64,000 bases of DNA from Nitrospirota bacterium (GTDB lineage: Bacteria > Nitrospirota > Thermodesulfovibrionia > Thermodesulfovibrionales > UBA1546): contig JACQXE010000051.1 of NCBI GenBank assembly GCA_016208915.1, positions 28,814-92,813 on the forward strand, read 5' to 3'. The position numbers and the translations under genes were made by a program. The notes beneath the pieces are model-generated. The model made no database searches, was not told the DNA's origin, and was given only the letters and a program-made list of their open reading frames with translations. Below are positions 21,283 to 29,151 of this stretch, in pieces; the stretch's first letter is position 1; every line of letters begins with the position of its first letter.

Positions 21283-21768
21283 TTAAGGATTATTTTTTCT
21301 CTTAAACTCTCCGCTTTTTCCGCTTCGTTTCTCAACAAGCATAATGTCAGAGATAGTCATCTCCTTATCAACTGCCTTGCACATATCGTAGATTGTAAGG
21401 GCAGCGGCAGATACAGCAGTGAGGGCTTCCATCTCCACACCTGTCTGCCCGGTTATCTTTACCCTCGACTCAATCACTATCCTGTTTTTTCTCTTATCGA
21501 GATTAAAAGTGATGTCTGCTGATGTTATGTTCAGCGGGTGGCAGAGAGGAATAATATCCGCTGTCCTTTTGGCAGCCATTATTCCTGCAATCTTGGCAGT
21601 GCTGAGAACATCCCCTTTTTGAACGCTGCCTTCGGTTATTAGCGTGAAGGTTTCTTTCTTCATGTACACAGAGCCTTTTGCAACAGCCTCTCTCTGTGTC
21701 GAAGGCTTTGAGCCCACATCAACCATCTTGGGCAGTCCTTTTTTATCTATGTGAGTGAGTTTTTTCAT
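21283..21768 (-). CDS. moaC: Cyclic pyranopterin monophosphate synthase
   Basis: Acts with MoaA to make cPMP, the first intermediate of the molybdenum/tungsten cofactor. Active-site motifs ADIIPLCHPLNIT and TGVEMEALTAVSAAALTIYDM are intact; 161 aa, normal. The ATG at 21768 gives the family start MKKLTHID; an upstream ATG (21807) would run into promoter-like sequence. A -35/-10 pair ends 6 nt before this ATG and no Shine-Dalgarno is visible, suggesting a leaderless mRNA. Confidence 0.95.
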   Translation of the reverse strand: MKKLTHIDKKGLPKMVDVGSKPSTQREAVAKGSVYMKKETFTLITEGSVQKGDVLSTAKIAGIMAAKRTADIIPLCHPLNITSADITFNLDKRKNRIVIESRVKITGQTGVEMEALTAVSAAALTIYDMCKAVDKEMTISDIMLVEKRSGKSGEFKRKNNP

Positions 21769-21774
21769 GAAATT

Positions 21775-21803
21775 AATATAACACCTGTAAAGATTTGAAT
21801 CAA
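21775..21803 (-). promoter_or_regulatory. Sigma-70-like promoter of moaC (leaderless arrangement)
   Basis: On the minus strand TTGATT, 17 nt, TATATT, then only 6 nt to the moaC ATG. Transcription would start at or next to the start codon. Confidence 0.55.
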
Positions 21804-21822
21804 ACAAATATAGAAAAGATTT

Positions 21823-22488
21823 TTATTTGCAGCTGTTGCATGTGCAAGAAATGGAATTGCTTTTAGCCTTCTCGAATGCCTCCTGCCCTTCTCTGAATGA
21901 GAGCACTGCGATAAATATTGCGCCTGCTGAATCAAGCCATCCAATGTCTGTTATTTCATAACCTATACTCGAGAAAAAAAGAACAGCAGAAAGATACATG
22001 CATGCCTTTGTGCAGTTCGCATCTGCAAGTATTGCCTGAGAATTAAGCTGCCTGCCGACCTTGAGCTTATAGTGTATAAGAAACCACATTGAAAGGATGG
22101 ACAGAACAGAGATTATAATTCCCCAGAATGTAGTCTCGGGCTTGTGCCTATTGTAAAGGTTTACCATAGAGCTTGCGATAAGTCCTGCAAAGAGGATATA
22201 AAATGCAGTGCCTGTGACTTTAAGCGCATCCTTCTCAAACCTGTCAAGGGTTTCGTTCCCGTTTCTTTTCACGCGCTTGATCATATGCCATATCCCTATA
22301 CCGGATATGACCTCAACGAAAGAATCTATGCCAAAGCCGAAAAGAGCCAGTGTGCCGTCTTCCATGCCGAAAAATACAGATACAATGCCTTCTAATATGT
22401 TGTAAAAAATCGTTATCAGAGCCAACGCATAAGCCAGATTATAAAGATGAGAGTTTTTCTTGGAAAGATTTAATGAAATCGTTGCCAT
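21823..22488 (-). CDS. Cation diffusion facilitator-like membrane protein, short form
   Basis: 221 aa with five to six membrane helices of the CDF type. Candidate metal-site segments are FGFGIDSFVEVISG in the second helix and ILADANCTKACMYLS in the fifth. The usual cytoplasmic C-terminal domain is absent; instead the protein ends in a Cys-rich tail, SISCTCNSCK, after a short helix. It could export or sense a soft metal, but the substrate is unknown. It is 54 nt upstream of moaC on the same strand. A TAAAAT box is close to its ATG. Confidence 0.75.
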   Translation of the reverse strand: MATISLNLSKKNSHLYNLAYALALITIFYNILEGIVSVFFGMEDGTLALFGFGIDSFVEVISGIGIWHMIKRVKRNGNETLDRFEKDALKVTGTAFYILFAGLIASSMVNLYNRHKPETTFWGIIISVLSILSMWFLIHYKLKVGRQLNSQAILADANCTKACMYLSAVLFFSSIGYEITDIGWLDSAGAIFIAVLSFREGQEAFEKAKSNSISCTCNSCK

Positions 22489-22515
22489 TTAATATTTTAA
22501 CAGATTATTCTTTTC

Positions 22516-22545
22516 TTGCCCCAGGATTAATTAAACGGATACAAT
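22516..22545 (+). promoter_or_regulatory. Sigma-70-like promoter of ferredoxin gene (leaderless arrangement)
   Basis: TTGCCC (22516-22521), 18 nt, TACAAT (22540-22545), then 7 nt to the ATG at 22553. There is no Shine-Dalgarno. Confidence 0.5.
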
Positions 22546-22552
22546 ATTGAAT

Positions 22553-22747
22553 ATGAATATAATGATTGATGAGGAAAAGTGCATTGGCTGCAGAACATGC
22601 GAGCAGATATGTCCTGCTGTTTTCCATCTCAATGAGGTGACCGGAAAGTCAGAGATTGTGGACCCTGACGGATGCGATTATGCCGGCTGCTGCGAGGCGG
22701 CAGAAGAGAACTGTCCTGTGGAGGCGATAATTCTTGGGGATAATTAA
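22553..22747 (+). CDS. Small [4Fe-4S] ferredoxin
   Basis: 64-residue electron carrier. One cluster site is clear: CIGCRTCEQICP near the N terminus plus the distal CPVEAI. The extra cysteines in the middle (GCDYAGCCEAAEEN) are not arranged as a second cluster motif. This fits single-cluster ferredoxins of anaerobes. The ATG at 22553 is preferred to a TTG two codons upstream. A promoter-like sequence sits immediately before it. Redox partner unknown. Confidence 0.9.
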   Translation: MNIMIDEEKCIGCRTCEQICPAVFHLNEVTGKSEIVDPDGCDYAGCCEAAEENCPVEAIILGDN

Positions 22748-22759
22748 TCAAGCATATTC

Positions 22760-22890
22760 ATAGTTGTCCAAAACAAGAATTATGAAAAGGCTGAACGCTT
22801 CATAAATACGATGAATCGACAGGATATTAAAATGTGCAACCTCGTATTTCTTCTGCATTCAGCCTTTTTGAAAATTGTTTTGAACAGTCT
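22760..22890 (+). repeat. X-element copy 1 (internally shortened)
   Basis: Begins around TAGTTGTCCAAAAC and ends GTTTTGAACAGTCT, forming imperfect terminal inverted repeats, with inner AAAAGGCTGAA and TTCAGCCTTTTT also inverted. The central part reads as EKAERFINTMNRQDIKMC, the same short coding-like segment as the other two copies, but the second half is deleted. It directly abuts P-element G. Confidence 0.65.
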
Positions 22891-22895
22891 GATTA

Positions 22896-23043
22896 AGGAT
22901 GGGTATGGTATTTGAGCGGATTTTTTGCTCGCAATTCCTACAGCAAAAAAACAGAATATCAAAGCGGGCAAAACCTCGGAGGGCGGAACGACCGACCTGC
23001 CTGCTGGCAGGCAGGGAATGAGCGAAAATATTGTGCCCATCCT
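22896..23043 (-). repeat. P-element copy G
   Basis: Reverse orientation. P1 arms AGGATGGGTATGGTATTT (22896-22913) and 23026-23043. A CCTGCCTGCTGG-type insert sits beside P2, and the P3 stem is TTTTGC/GCAAAA. It lies 14 nt after the dapA stop. Together with X-element 1 it fills the gap 22748-23057; I see no gene there. Confidence 0.75.
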
Positions 23044-23057
23044 GTATGAGTATTTAT

Positions 23058-23930
23058 TTAAATCAGCCTGTAATCCTTCAATACTTTTTTCAGCTTGTCT
23101 CTGTTTGCATCAGACATCTCGCAGAGCGGAAGCCTGAATTCTTCCTTGATTTTCCCCATCATGGCAAGGGCGGTCTTTGCCGGAATAGGATTGGTCTCTA
23201 TGAACATTGCGGCATTCAGCGGTTCTAATTTATAATGCAGCTGCCTTGCTTTATGTATATTCCCTGCTGTCCATGCAGAGCACATCTCTGATAGATATCT
23301 TGGAGCAACATTTGCAGAAACAGATATGACGCCTTTTCCCCCGAGTGCAAGAAGAGTGAGTGTCGTAAAGTCATCACCTGATATAACTGAAATCCTGTCA
23401 CCGCAGAGTCTTATAACCTCGCTTACTTGCTTCATATCACCTGTCGCCTCTTTTATGGCTACTATATTTTTTATCTCGGCAAGGCGTGCAACTGTTGAAG
23501 GAAGGATGTTTGATGCGGTCCTTCCGGGAACATTGTAAAGGACCAGAGGAATAGCAACTGTCTTTGCAACTTCCTTATAGTGCCTGTAAATGCCTTCCTG
23601 GGTAGGCTTATTGTAATAGGGTGAAACAAGGAGTGCTGCATCTGCTCCGACCTTCTCAGCCTTCCTGGTTATCATTATTGTCTCATCGGTTGCGTTTGCT
23701 CCTGTTCCCGCAATTACAGGAAGGCGCTTGTTGACAGTCTTCACTGTTATCTCTATAACCCTGATATGTTCGTCGTAATCAAGCGTTGCAGACTCTCCTG
23801 TTGTGCCACAAGGCACAATAGCTTTGGTTCCTTCTTTTATATGCCATTCTATTAAATTACACAGTGCCTTTTCATCAACTTTACCTTTTTTGAAAGGCGT
23901 GACGATTGCAACTATCGATCCATTGAACAT
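23058..23930 (-). CDS. dapA: 4-hydroxy-tetrahydrodipicolinate synthase
   Basis: Condenses pyruvate with aspartate semialdehyde, the first committed step to diaminopimelate and lysine. The TIM-barrel motifs are PCGTTGESATL, LLVSPYYNKPTQEG, LYNVPGRT and the Schiff-base lysine in VAIKEATGD. 290 aa, normal. The ATG at 23930 has a strong AGGAGG 5 nt upstream, which decides against a start five codons earlier. It lies in the same-strand run FmdB-dapF-PilZ-dapA, so two lysine/cell-wall genes are together. Confidence 0.96.
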   Translation of the reverse strand: MFNGSIVAIVTPFKKGKVDEKALCNLIEWHIKEGTKAIVPCGTTGESATLDYDEHIRVIEITVKTVNKRLPVIAGTGANATDETIMITRKAEKVGADAALLVSPYYNKPTQEGIYRHYKEVAKTVAIPLVLYNVPGRTASNILPSTVARLAEIKNIVAIKEATGDMKQVSEVIRLCGDRISVISGDDFTTLTLLALGGKGVISVSANVAPRYLSEMCSAWTAGNIHKARQLHYKLEPLNAAMFIETNPIPAKTALAMMGKIKEEFRLPLCEMSDANRDKLKKVLKDYRLI

Positions 23931-23947
23931 AAGACCTCCTAACATTT

Positions 23948-24223
23948 TTAAACGAATTTGATCCCTATGCTATACGCGTTTTTGTTTTCCAAAAGGGTGC
24001 TCCATCTTACTATTCCGACTTTATGTTCCACGCCTGTATTAAGCATTAAAACATGGCCGGGTTCAAGAGGATAATTTGTACGCATCCCCATACCTTCTTC
24101 GCTGATGTCGGTAGAAATAGCATCCATAAGCACTCTTTTTATCTCTTTGAAGTCGAGGATGTTGACAGAGTAATCAATAGGTTTTATAAAAGGTCTCCTT
24201 TGAAAACGCCTCATCTCCTTCAC
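23948..24223 (-). CDS. PilZ domain protein (c-di-GMP receptor candidate)
   Basis: 91-residue single PilZ domain. The two c-di-GMP-binding motifs are present: RRFQRRPF near the N terminus (RxxxR type) and STDISEEGMGM (D/NxSxxG). The start is probably GTG at 24223 with GGGGAGG 6 nt upstream; an ATG three codons later is possible. It overlaps the 3' end of dapF by 50 nt in another frame. The signalling target is unknown. The HD-GYP relative at 43 kb could belong to the same network, but its HD motif is degenerate. Confidence 0.85.
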   Translation of the reverse strand: MKEMRRFQRRPFIKPIDYSVNILDFKEIKRVLMDAISTDISEEGMGMRTNYPLEPGHVLMLNTGVEHKVGIVRWSTLLENKNAYSIGIKFV

Positions 24224-25076
24224 TGATACCTCCCCTTTGGTTTATTTCCCCTGTGAATACTTCTACTGCAGGACCTGTCATGTAAACATGGTTATTGTCA
24301 GACCATTCGATATAAAGGTCACCACCGGCAAGATGAATCGTGACATTTTTCTCTGTAAGCCTTTTGATATGCGATGCAACTGCAGATGCAGATGCGCCTG
24401 TGCCACATGCCGGGGTTTCGCCTGCACCTCTTTCCCATACCCTCATTCTGATCTCTGATGAGTTCAACACCTCTATGAACTCCACATTTGTTTTTTTCGG
24501 AAAAGCTGCATGCCTTTCAATCATAGGTCCGTAATAAGTTACAGGGAAATCATCCAGATTGTCAACTGCTATGACAGTATGAGGATTGCCCATGGAAACA
24601 CATGTGATATTGAATTCCCTGTCTCCAATTTTTAGAGGATAATCAAGCACAACTCCTAACTTTGAACTTTCAACTTTTATAGGGATCTTCTCAGGTTCAA
24701 AGACAGGCTCTCCCATATCAACCCTGACCATGTCGCCTTTTTTCTCAGGTCTTATTATTCCTGCAAGGGTTTCTATATCAAGGATGGATTTTTGGGATAT
24801 GCCTCTGTCCCAGATATATTTTGCGAGGCACCTGACGCCATTGCCGCACATCTCAACTTCACTTCCGTCTGCATTGAATATCCTCATCCTGAAATCGGCA
24901 ATCGCAGACGTACAAAGGAGAAGTAATTGGTCAGCGCCTATCCCGAATCTCCTGTGGCATAATTTCTTGCTTAAATCGCTGAAGGCTGAAGACTGAAGGC
25001 TGAAGGCTTGGGATATGCAATCAATGAGAATAAAGTCATTGCCGAGGCCATGCATCTTGGAAAAATGAATTGCCAT
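24174..25076 (-). CDS. dapF: Diaminopimelate epimerase
   Basis: Converts LL- to meso-diaminopimelate. Both catalytic cysteines are visible: NADGSEVEMCGNGVRC and GAGETPACGTGASASA. 300 aa, longer than the usual about 275. Part of the excess is a C-terminal tail after VEVFTGEI, reading over the start of the PilZ gene. Two 7-nt-period repeat tracts (24654-24677, 24978-25008) encode surface segments, including SQAFSLQSSAFSDLS. Confidence 0.96.
   Translation of the reverse strand: MAIHFSKMHGLGNDFILIDCISQAFSLQSSAFSDLSKKLCHRRFGIGADQLLLLCTSAIADFRMRIFNADGSEVEMCGNGVRCLAKYIWDRGISQKSILDIETLAGIIRPEKKGDMVRVDMGEPVFEPEKIPIKVESSKLGVVLDYPLKIGDREFNITCVSMGNPHTVIAVDNLDDFPVTYYGPMIERHAAFPKKTNVEFIEVLNSSEIRMRVWERGAGETPACGTGASASAVASHIKRLTEKNVTIHLAGGDLYIEWSDNNHVYMTGPAVEVFTGEINQRGGISEGDEAFSKETFYKTY
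24654..24677. repeat. Heptanucleotide-period repeat in dapF (central)
   Basis: Units TCCTAAC, TTTGAAC, TTTCAAC and a partial TTT, period 7, encode KVESSKLGV on the minus strand. The units are more diverged than in the other tracts. Confidence 0.55.
24978..25008. repeat. Heptanucleotide tandem repeat in dapF (N-terminal)
   Basis: Units GCTGAAG, GCTGAAG, ACTGAAG, GCTGAAG and a partial GCT. It encodes the QAFSLQSSAFS segment just before the conserved LCHRRFGIGAD motif and keeps the frame. Confidence 0.8.
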
Positions 25077-25126
25077 TATCCGGCTTTATTGATTGTTGAG
25101 CTCACGGCTCAGCAGGAGGAGACGCC

Positions 25127-25321
25127 TCAGCCGCCACTGAAACTGCTCGGAACAGAGGTAGAAAAATCCTTTCCTTCGGAACAAGAACAGGCAAATGTAG
25201 AGAGCAGTTTTTTCGTGTCTTTGGAACTGCATTTGGGACATTTTGTGTCTGTAGTCCCCACTTTTTGCAGTACTGAGAAAGCCGCATTACATTTTTTGCA
25301 TCTATATTCATAGATAGGCAT
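25127..25321 (-). CDS. FmdB-type zinc-ribbon protein
   Basis: 64-residue protein beginning MPIYEYRCKKCNAAFSVLQ, the FmdB/CxxC regulatory-protein signature. A second CxxC (CPKC) follows at about residue 29, completing one zinc ribbon. The Ser/Cys-rich tail has further cysteines (ACSCSEG). Family members are often called regulators, but their role is not established. It lies 50 nt upstream of dapF on the same strand. Confidence 0.88.
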   Translation of the reverse strand: MPIYEYRCKKCNAAFSVLQKVGTTDTKCPKCSSKDTKKLLSTFACSCSEGKDFSTSVPSSFSGG

Positions 25322-25370
25322 CTATAACCCCCGCTTATAAGTTAATTATTAATTTTGCATTATCTTTGCC

Positions 25371-25399
25371 TTTAAAGTCAAATGCCGCTCTGTTATAAT
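25371..25399 (+). promoter_or_regulatory. Promoter of the radical SAM gene (leaderless arrangement)
   Basis: A perfect TATAAT at 25394-25399 lies 6 nt before the ATG at 25406. A weak -35 (TTTAAA) sits 17 nt upstream. There is no Shine-Dalgarno. Confidence 0.55.
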
Positions 25400-25405
25400 T
25401 TAGTC

Positions 25406-26419
25406 ATGAAAGAGGCAATGCTATACCAAAAGACTGGCGATAAAAAAGTCAGGTGTTTTCTGTGCGCACATAGCTGCATTATCTCGCCCGGCAAAAGGGG
25501 CATATGCGCTGTCAGAAAAAACGTTGATGGAACCCTTTACAGCCTTGTTTACGGGAAGGTTATATCCGCAAACATAGACCCCATAGAGAAGAAGCCATTA
25601 TTCCATTTTTATCCAGGTTCTGCTTCATTTTCCATAGCAACTGTTGGATGCAACTTCAGGTGCGAACACTGCCAGAATTATGAGATATCCCAGTTTCCCA
25701 AAGAAAGGCCTGACATTTTGATCCCAGGTAATGACATGACTCCTAAAGAGATTGTTGACCTTGCATTACGGCATAATTGTAAAAGCATCTCCTATACCTA
25801 TACTGAACCTACGATATTTTTCGAGTTTGCATACGACTGCGCAAAGCTTGCACATGAGAGGGGGATAAAGAATGTATTTGTCAGCAACGGATATACAAGT
25901 CCTGAGGCAACAAGGCTGATAGCGCCTTATCTTGACGGTAATAACATTGACCTCAAGGGCGGGTCAGAATTCTATAAGAGGATATGTCATGCAAAGGTCG
26001 AACCTGTCAAAAATACAATAAGGCTTATGAAAGAGCTCGGTATATGGGTTGAGATTACAACACTTATAATACCGGGACATAACGACTCTGAAGATGATTT
26101 AAGGAGTATTGTTGAATTCATAAAGTCTGTTGACACTGCAATCCCCTGGCATGTCACGCAGTTTTATCCAACATATAAATTGATAAATGTTCCCCACACG
26201 CCGCTCAAAACACTAAGATTAGCAAGGCAGATGGGCATTGAGACAGGGCTTAAGTATGTTTATGAAGGAAATGTCCCTGGCGAAGGCGGTGAAAATACCT
26301 ACTGCCCAAGCTGCGGGGAATTGCTTATACAGAGATATGGCTTCAGTATAGGTGAAAACAAAATCAGTGGCGGAAGGTGCTCTAAATGTTCAGCATCAAT
26401 AGAAGGGGTATGGATCTGA
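25406..26419 (+). CDS. amrS: AmmeMemoRadiSam system radical SAM enzyme
   Basis: Radical SAM protein of the PflA-like type found with AMMECR1 and Memo. The 4Fe-4S motif is TVGCNFRCEHCQNYEIS (CxxxCxxC). The N terminus carries CFLCAHSCIISPGKRGICAVR, typical of this subfamily, and the C terminus a zinc ribbon (CPSCGE...CSKC). 337 aa from the ATG at 25406; an upstream in-frame ATG (25382) would place the TATAAT box inside the gene. The AMMECR1 partner is 6 kb away and Memo is not seen. The substrate is unknown. Confidence 0.9.
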   Translation: MKEAMLYQKTGDKKVRCFLCAHSCIISPGKRGICAVRKNVDGTLYSLVYGKVISANIDPIEKKPLFHFYPGSASFSIATVGCNFRCEHCQNYEISQFPKERPDILIPGNDMTPKEIVDLALRHNCKSISYTYTEPTIFFEFAYDCAKLAHERGIKNVFVSNGYTSPEATRLIAPYLDGNNIDLKGGSEFYKRICHAKVEPVKNTIRLMKELGIWVEITTLIIPGHNDSEDDLRSIVEFIKSVDTAIPWHVTQFYPTYKLINVPHTPLKTLRLARQMGIETGLKYVYEGNVPGEGGENTYCPSCGELLIQRYGFSIGENKISGGRCSKCSASIEGVWI

Positions 26420-26440
26420 TTGACAGATCTGATTGGCAGC

Positions 26441-26469
26441 TTGAATTTTTTAATGCATTCTGTTAAGAT
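26441..26469 (+). promoter_or_regulatory. Sigma-70-like promoter of TPR-roadblock operon
   Basis: TTGAAT (26441-26446), 17 nt, TAAGAT (26464-26469), then 14 nt to the ATG at 26484 with no Shine-Dalgarno. Confidence 0.45.
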
Positions 26470-26483
26470 TCTTTTCATAAAAC

Positions 26484-27623
26484 ATGGCACTCGAAGACAT
26501 TGCTAAATTAAAAGAAAAAGTCGAGAAAGACCCTAAGTCAAAACTCTTTGTTCCCCTCGCCGATGAATACCGAAAAGCAGGAAAAATAGATGATGCCGTA
26601 TCTGTTCTGTTGAAAGGCCTTGCTGACCAGCCAGAATACATGAGCGCAAGAGTGTCTCTGGGCAAGATATATCTTGAGAAAAAAATGATAGCCGAGGCTA
26701 AAGACGAATTCGAAAAGGTAATAAAAGCCATATCAGACAACCTTTTTGCTCATAAGAAATTGGCCGAGATATACAGAGATTCAGGAGAAAGTGACAGAGC
26801 AATAGCTGAATATAAGGCAGTGCTCAGGCTGAATCCATTTGATGAAAATGCTGTGTCAAACCTTGGGGCGCTTCAGAGCACGGCACAGAGATACGCTCCA
26901 GAACCGTCTTCTGCCACGCTCTCATTTGGTGAGGTACCCGAAGAAAAGATATCAGGAGTGGGAGTTTCTATGGAGGCAGTTCCGGCAAAGGAGATACAAA
27001 AGGAAACAGCAGAGGAAAAATTAGTAGAAATAGCAGAGAGAGCAACAGACGAGGTAGAAACAATAGTAGAGGAAGATATTACGGTGCTTTCTGAAGGTAT
27101 GCCCACACCGCTTGAAGAAGAAAAACAGGTAGCTGGACATGAAGATGAGTTCGAAAAGTTCAGGAGATCATTTGATGAGCGTGAGGAAAAGATTAAGGAG
27201 GCTGTTACTGAAGATATCGGAGAAGAAATAATATCCGAAGAGGAAATAGGAGACTTAGGAGAAATAGAAAAAGAGGCAATTGCATATGTGGATGTATTAA
27301 AGGAGCCTAAGCCTCTGTCAACCAATGTCTTTGAAGCACTGGAACAGGCAGAAGAAGAGCCTGAAGCAGTAAAATTTGCTGAAAAACCCGGGTTAAGTAA
27401 TGCAGATGAATTAGTACGAAGAGGCAATTACACTGAGGCGATGAAGATATATATTAGATTGTTAAAAGCCGACCCTGATGACAAAAATATGCGACAGAAG
27501 GTTGAAGAGTTAAAGATGCTTCTTCGGATGCTCGGCAAGACAGGAGATGTAATCATTGAGAAACTAAAACTATTTGAAGAGGGGTTAAAGAGAAGGAAAG
27601 ATGAGTTTCTCGGAAATTCTTAA
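26484..27623 (+). CDS. TPR protein with acidic linker
   Basis: 379 aa. N-terminal TPR repeats (about 1-120: PLADEYRKAGKIDDAVSVLLKGL, LGKIYLEKKMIAEAKDEFEKV) are followed by a long Glu-rich, probably disordered region (about 145-300). One more TPR (ELVRRGNYTEAMKIYIRLLKA) and a C-terminal helix complete it. It overlaps the following roadblock gene by 23 nt, so the two are coexpressed and may form a complex. It resembles the larger TPR protein at 37.7 kb in layout. Likely a scaffold. Confidence 0.85.
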   Translation: MALEDIAKLKEKVEKDPKSKLFVPLADEYRKAGKIDDAVSVLLKGLADQPEYMSARVSLGKIYLEKKMIAEAKDEFEKVIKAISDNLFAHKKLAEIYRDSGESDRAIAEYKAVLRLNPFDENAVSNLGALQSTAQRYAPEPSSATLSFGEVPEEKISGVGVSMEAVPAKEIQKETAEEKLVEIAERATDEVETIVEEDITVLSEGMPTPLEEEKQVAGHEDEFEKFRRSFDEREEKIKEAVTEDIGEEIISEEEIGDLGEIEKEAIAYVDVLKEPKPLSTNVFEALEQAEEEPEAVKFAEKPGLSNADELVRRGNYTEAMKIYIRLLKADPDDKNMRQKVEELKMLLRMLGKTGDVIIEKLKLFEEGLKRRKDEFLGNS

Positions 27624-27957
27624 GGAAACCGTTGATAGGGTTGACGGCGCTGTTTCTGCGATGATAATCGGAGCTGACGGCATGCCTGTTGAGGAATATG
27701 CAAATGAAAAGCTTATTAACCTCGAAGACCTCAGCGCAGAGGCATCAGCAATGATCAAAGACATAGGCAATGCAGCAGAGACACTCGGGCTTGGAGAGGC
27801 AAAGGAATTTTCGATAATCTCTGAAAAGTGCGGGATAATAATGAGGAAGATAAATTCCGAGTATTATCTGGCGCTTATCATAAAGCCTGAAGGTAATTAC
27901 GGTAAGGGAAGGTTTGTCCTCAAGAATACGATACCTAAGATAGAAAAAGAATTTTAG
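27601..27957 (+). CDS. Roadblock/LC7 domain protein (MglB-like)
   Basis: 118-residue single roadblock domain (VDRVDGAVSAMIIGADGMPVEE, then ISEKCGIIMRKINSEYYLALII). In bacteria such proteins are often GTPase-activating partners of MglA-type small GTPases that set cell polarity or gliding. No MglA-like GTPase is in this window. It is translationally overlapped with the TPR gene and convergent with nifS, with only 6 nt between stop codons and no terminator visible. Confidence 0.88.
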   Translation: MSFSEILKETVDRVDGAVSAMIIGADGMPVEEYANEKLINLEDLSAEASAMIKDIGNAAETLGLGEAKEFSIISEKCGIIMRKINSEYYLALIIKPEGNYGKGRFVLKNTIPKIEKEF

Positions 27958-27963
27958 GCAGGG

Positions 27964-29151
27964 TTAGTTTTTGGATAAAGAATCTGTCTTTTGTTTGTCT
28001 CTTCCAAAAGGCGAAAACTGTCGCAGTTCTTTTATAATCGCAGGCATGACTTCAATCACCTTGTCTACCTCTGCCTCAGTATTATAACGACTCAGTGAAA
28101 ATCTTATGGAGCCATGTATTGCAGTTGCAGGCACGCCCATTGCCCTGAGGACATGTGAAGGCTCCAGAGAGCCTGATGTGCATGCAGAGCCTGATGAGGC
28201 GCAGATGCCGAATTCATTTAGCCTTAGCAGGATAGCTTCTCCTTCAACATATTCAAAGCTGATATTTGTAGTATTGGGCAGCCTGTTATTTGTATCTCCG
28301 TTTATTATTGTATTAGGGCATAGTTTTAAGAGCGCATTTTCGATCTTGTCTCTTAATCCCTTTAGATATTGCATCTCTTTGTAAAGGTTCTCTCCTGCAA
28401 GCTCGCATGCCTTTCCGAGAGCAGCAATCGAAGCTACATTCTCTGTGCCTGCCCTTCTTCCATGCTCCTGATGTCCTCCTATTATATAGGGATGGAATCT
28501 TGTGCCCTTTCTTACATAGAGGGCTCCGACACCTTTCGGTGCATGGAGCTTATGTCCTGATAAGGAGAGCATATCAACAGGCATTTTGCTGATGTCTATT
28601 GGGACTTTTCCGACTGCCTGAACAGCATCTGTATGGAGCAGTATTCCCTTTTCCTTAAGGAAATCAACTATCTCTGCGATAGGGAATATGACGCCTGTCT
28701 CATTATTTGCATACATAAGAGATACAATAAGCGTATCTTCATCAAGCGCCTTTAAAAGTTCGTCCATATTGATCTGACCATGTTTGGTCACAGGGATATA
28801 AGTGACCCTATAGCCTTTCCTTGCGAGATGCTTGCAGAAGTTAAGCACAGCAGGATGTTCAACACGCGATGTGACGATATGCCTTTTGTTTGGGAAAGAT
28901 TCGGCTGCGCTCATAATTGCAGCATTATCACTTTCTGTCCCGCAGCTCGTAAATATTATCTCCTCAGGCTCAGCGCCTATGAGTTTTGCAACCTTCTGCC
29001 TTGCCTCTTCTATCTTTCTGTGCAACTGGCCGCCAAATGTATGCATGCTCGACGGATTCCCGTAAAATTCCCTGAGATACGGGAGCATCTCATTGAGGAC
29101 TTCAGGCGCTATATTTGTTGTGGCATTATTATCAAAATATATTGTATCCAT
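27964..29151 (-). CDS. nifS: Cysteine desulfurase, NifS type
   Basis: PLP enzyme that takes sulfur from cysteine for Fe-S cluster assembly. The PLP lysine is in SLSGHKLHAPKGVGALYVRK and the catalytic cysteine loop is CASSGSACTSGSLEPSHVL. 395 aa, normal. Its ATG overlaps the nifU stop (TAATG near 29151), so it is the second gene of a nifU-nifS operon. No nitrogenase gene is visible; housekeeping Fe-S synthesis is more likely than nitrogen fixation. Confidence 0.95.
   Translation of the reverse strand: MDTIYFDNNATTNIAPEVLNEMLPYLREFYGNPSSMHTFGGQLHRKIEEARQKVAKLIGAEPEEIIFTSCGTESDNAAIMSAAESFPNKRHIVTSRVEHPAVLNFCKHLARKGYRVTYIPVTKHGQINMDELLKALDEDTLIVSLMYANNETGVIFPIAEIVDFLKEKGILLHTDAVQAVGKVPIDISKMPVDMLSLSGHKLHAPKGVGALYVRKGTRFHPYIIGGHQEHGRRAGTENVASIAALGKACELAGENLYKEMQYLKGLRDKIENALLKLCPNTIINGDTNNRLPNTTNISFEYVEGEAILLRLNEFGICASSGSACTSGSLEPSHVLRAMGVPATAIHGSIRFSLSRYNTEAEVDKVIEVMPAIIKELRQFSPFGRDKQKTDSLSKN

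Noticed and set aside
24978..25008. Short tandem repeats considered as a CRISPR array
   Set aside because: Units are 7 nt, contiguous and without spacers; no cas gene is in the window.
25008..25313. 101-codon frame on the plus strand opposite dapF and the FmdB-type gene
   Set aside because: It is antisense to two well-supported genes and has no family signature.
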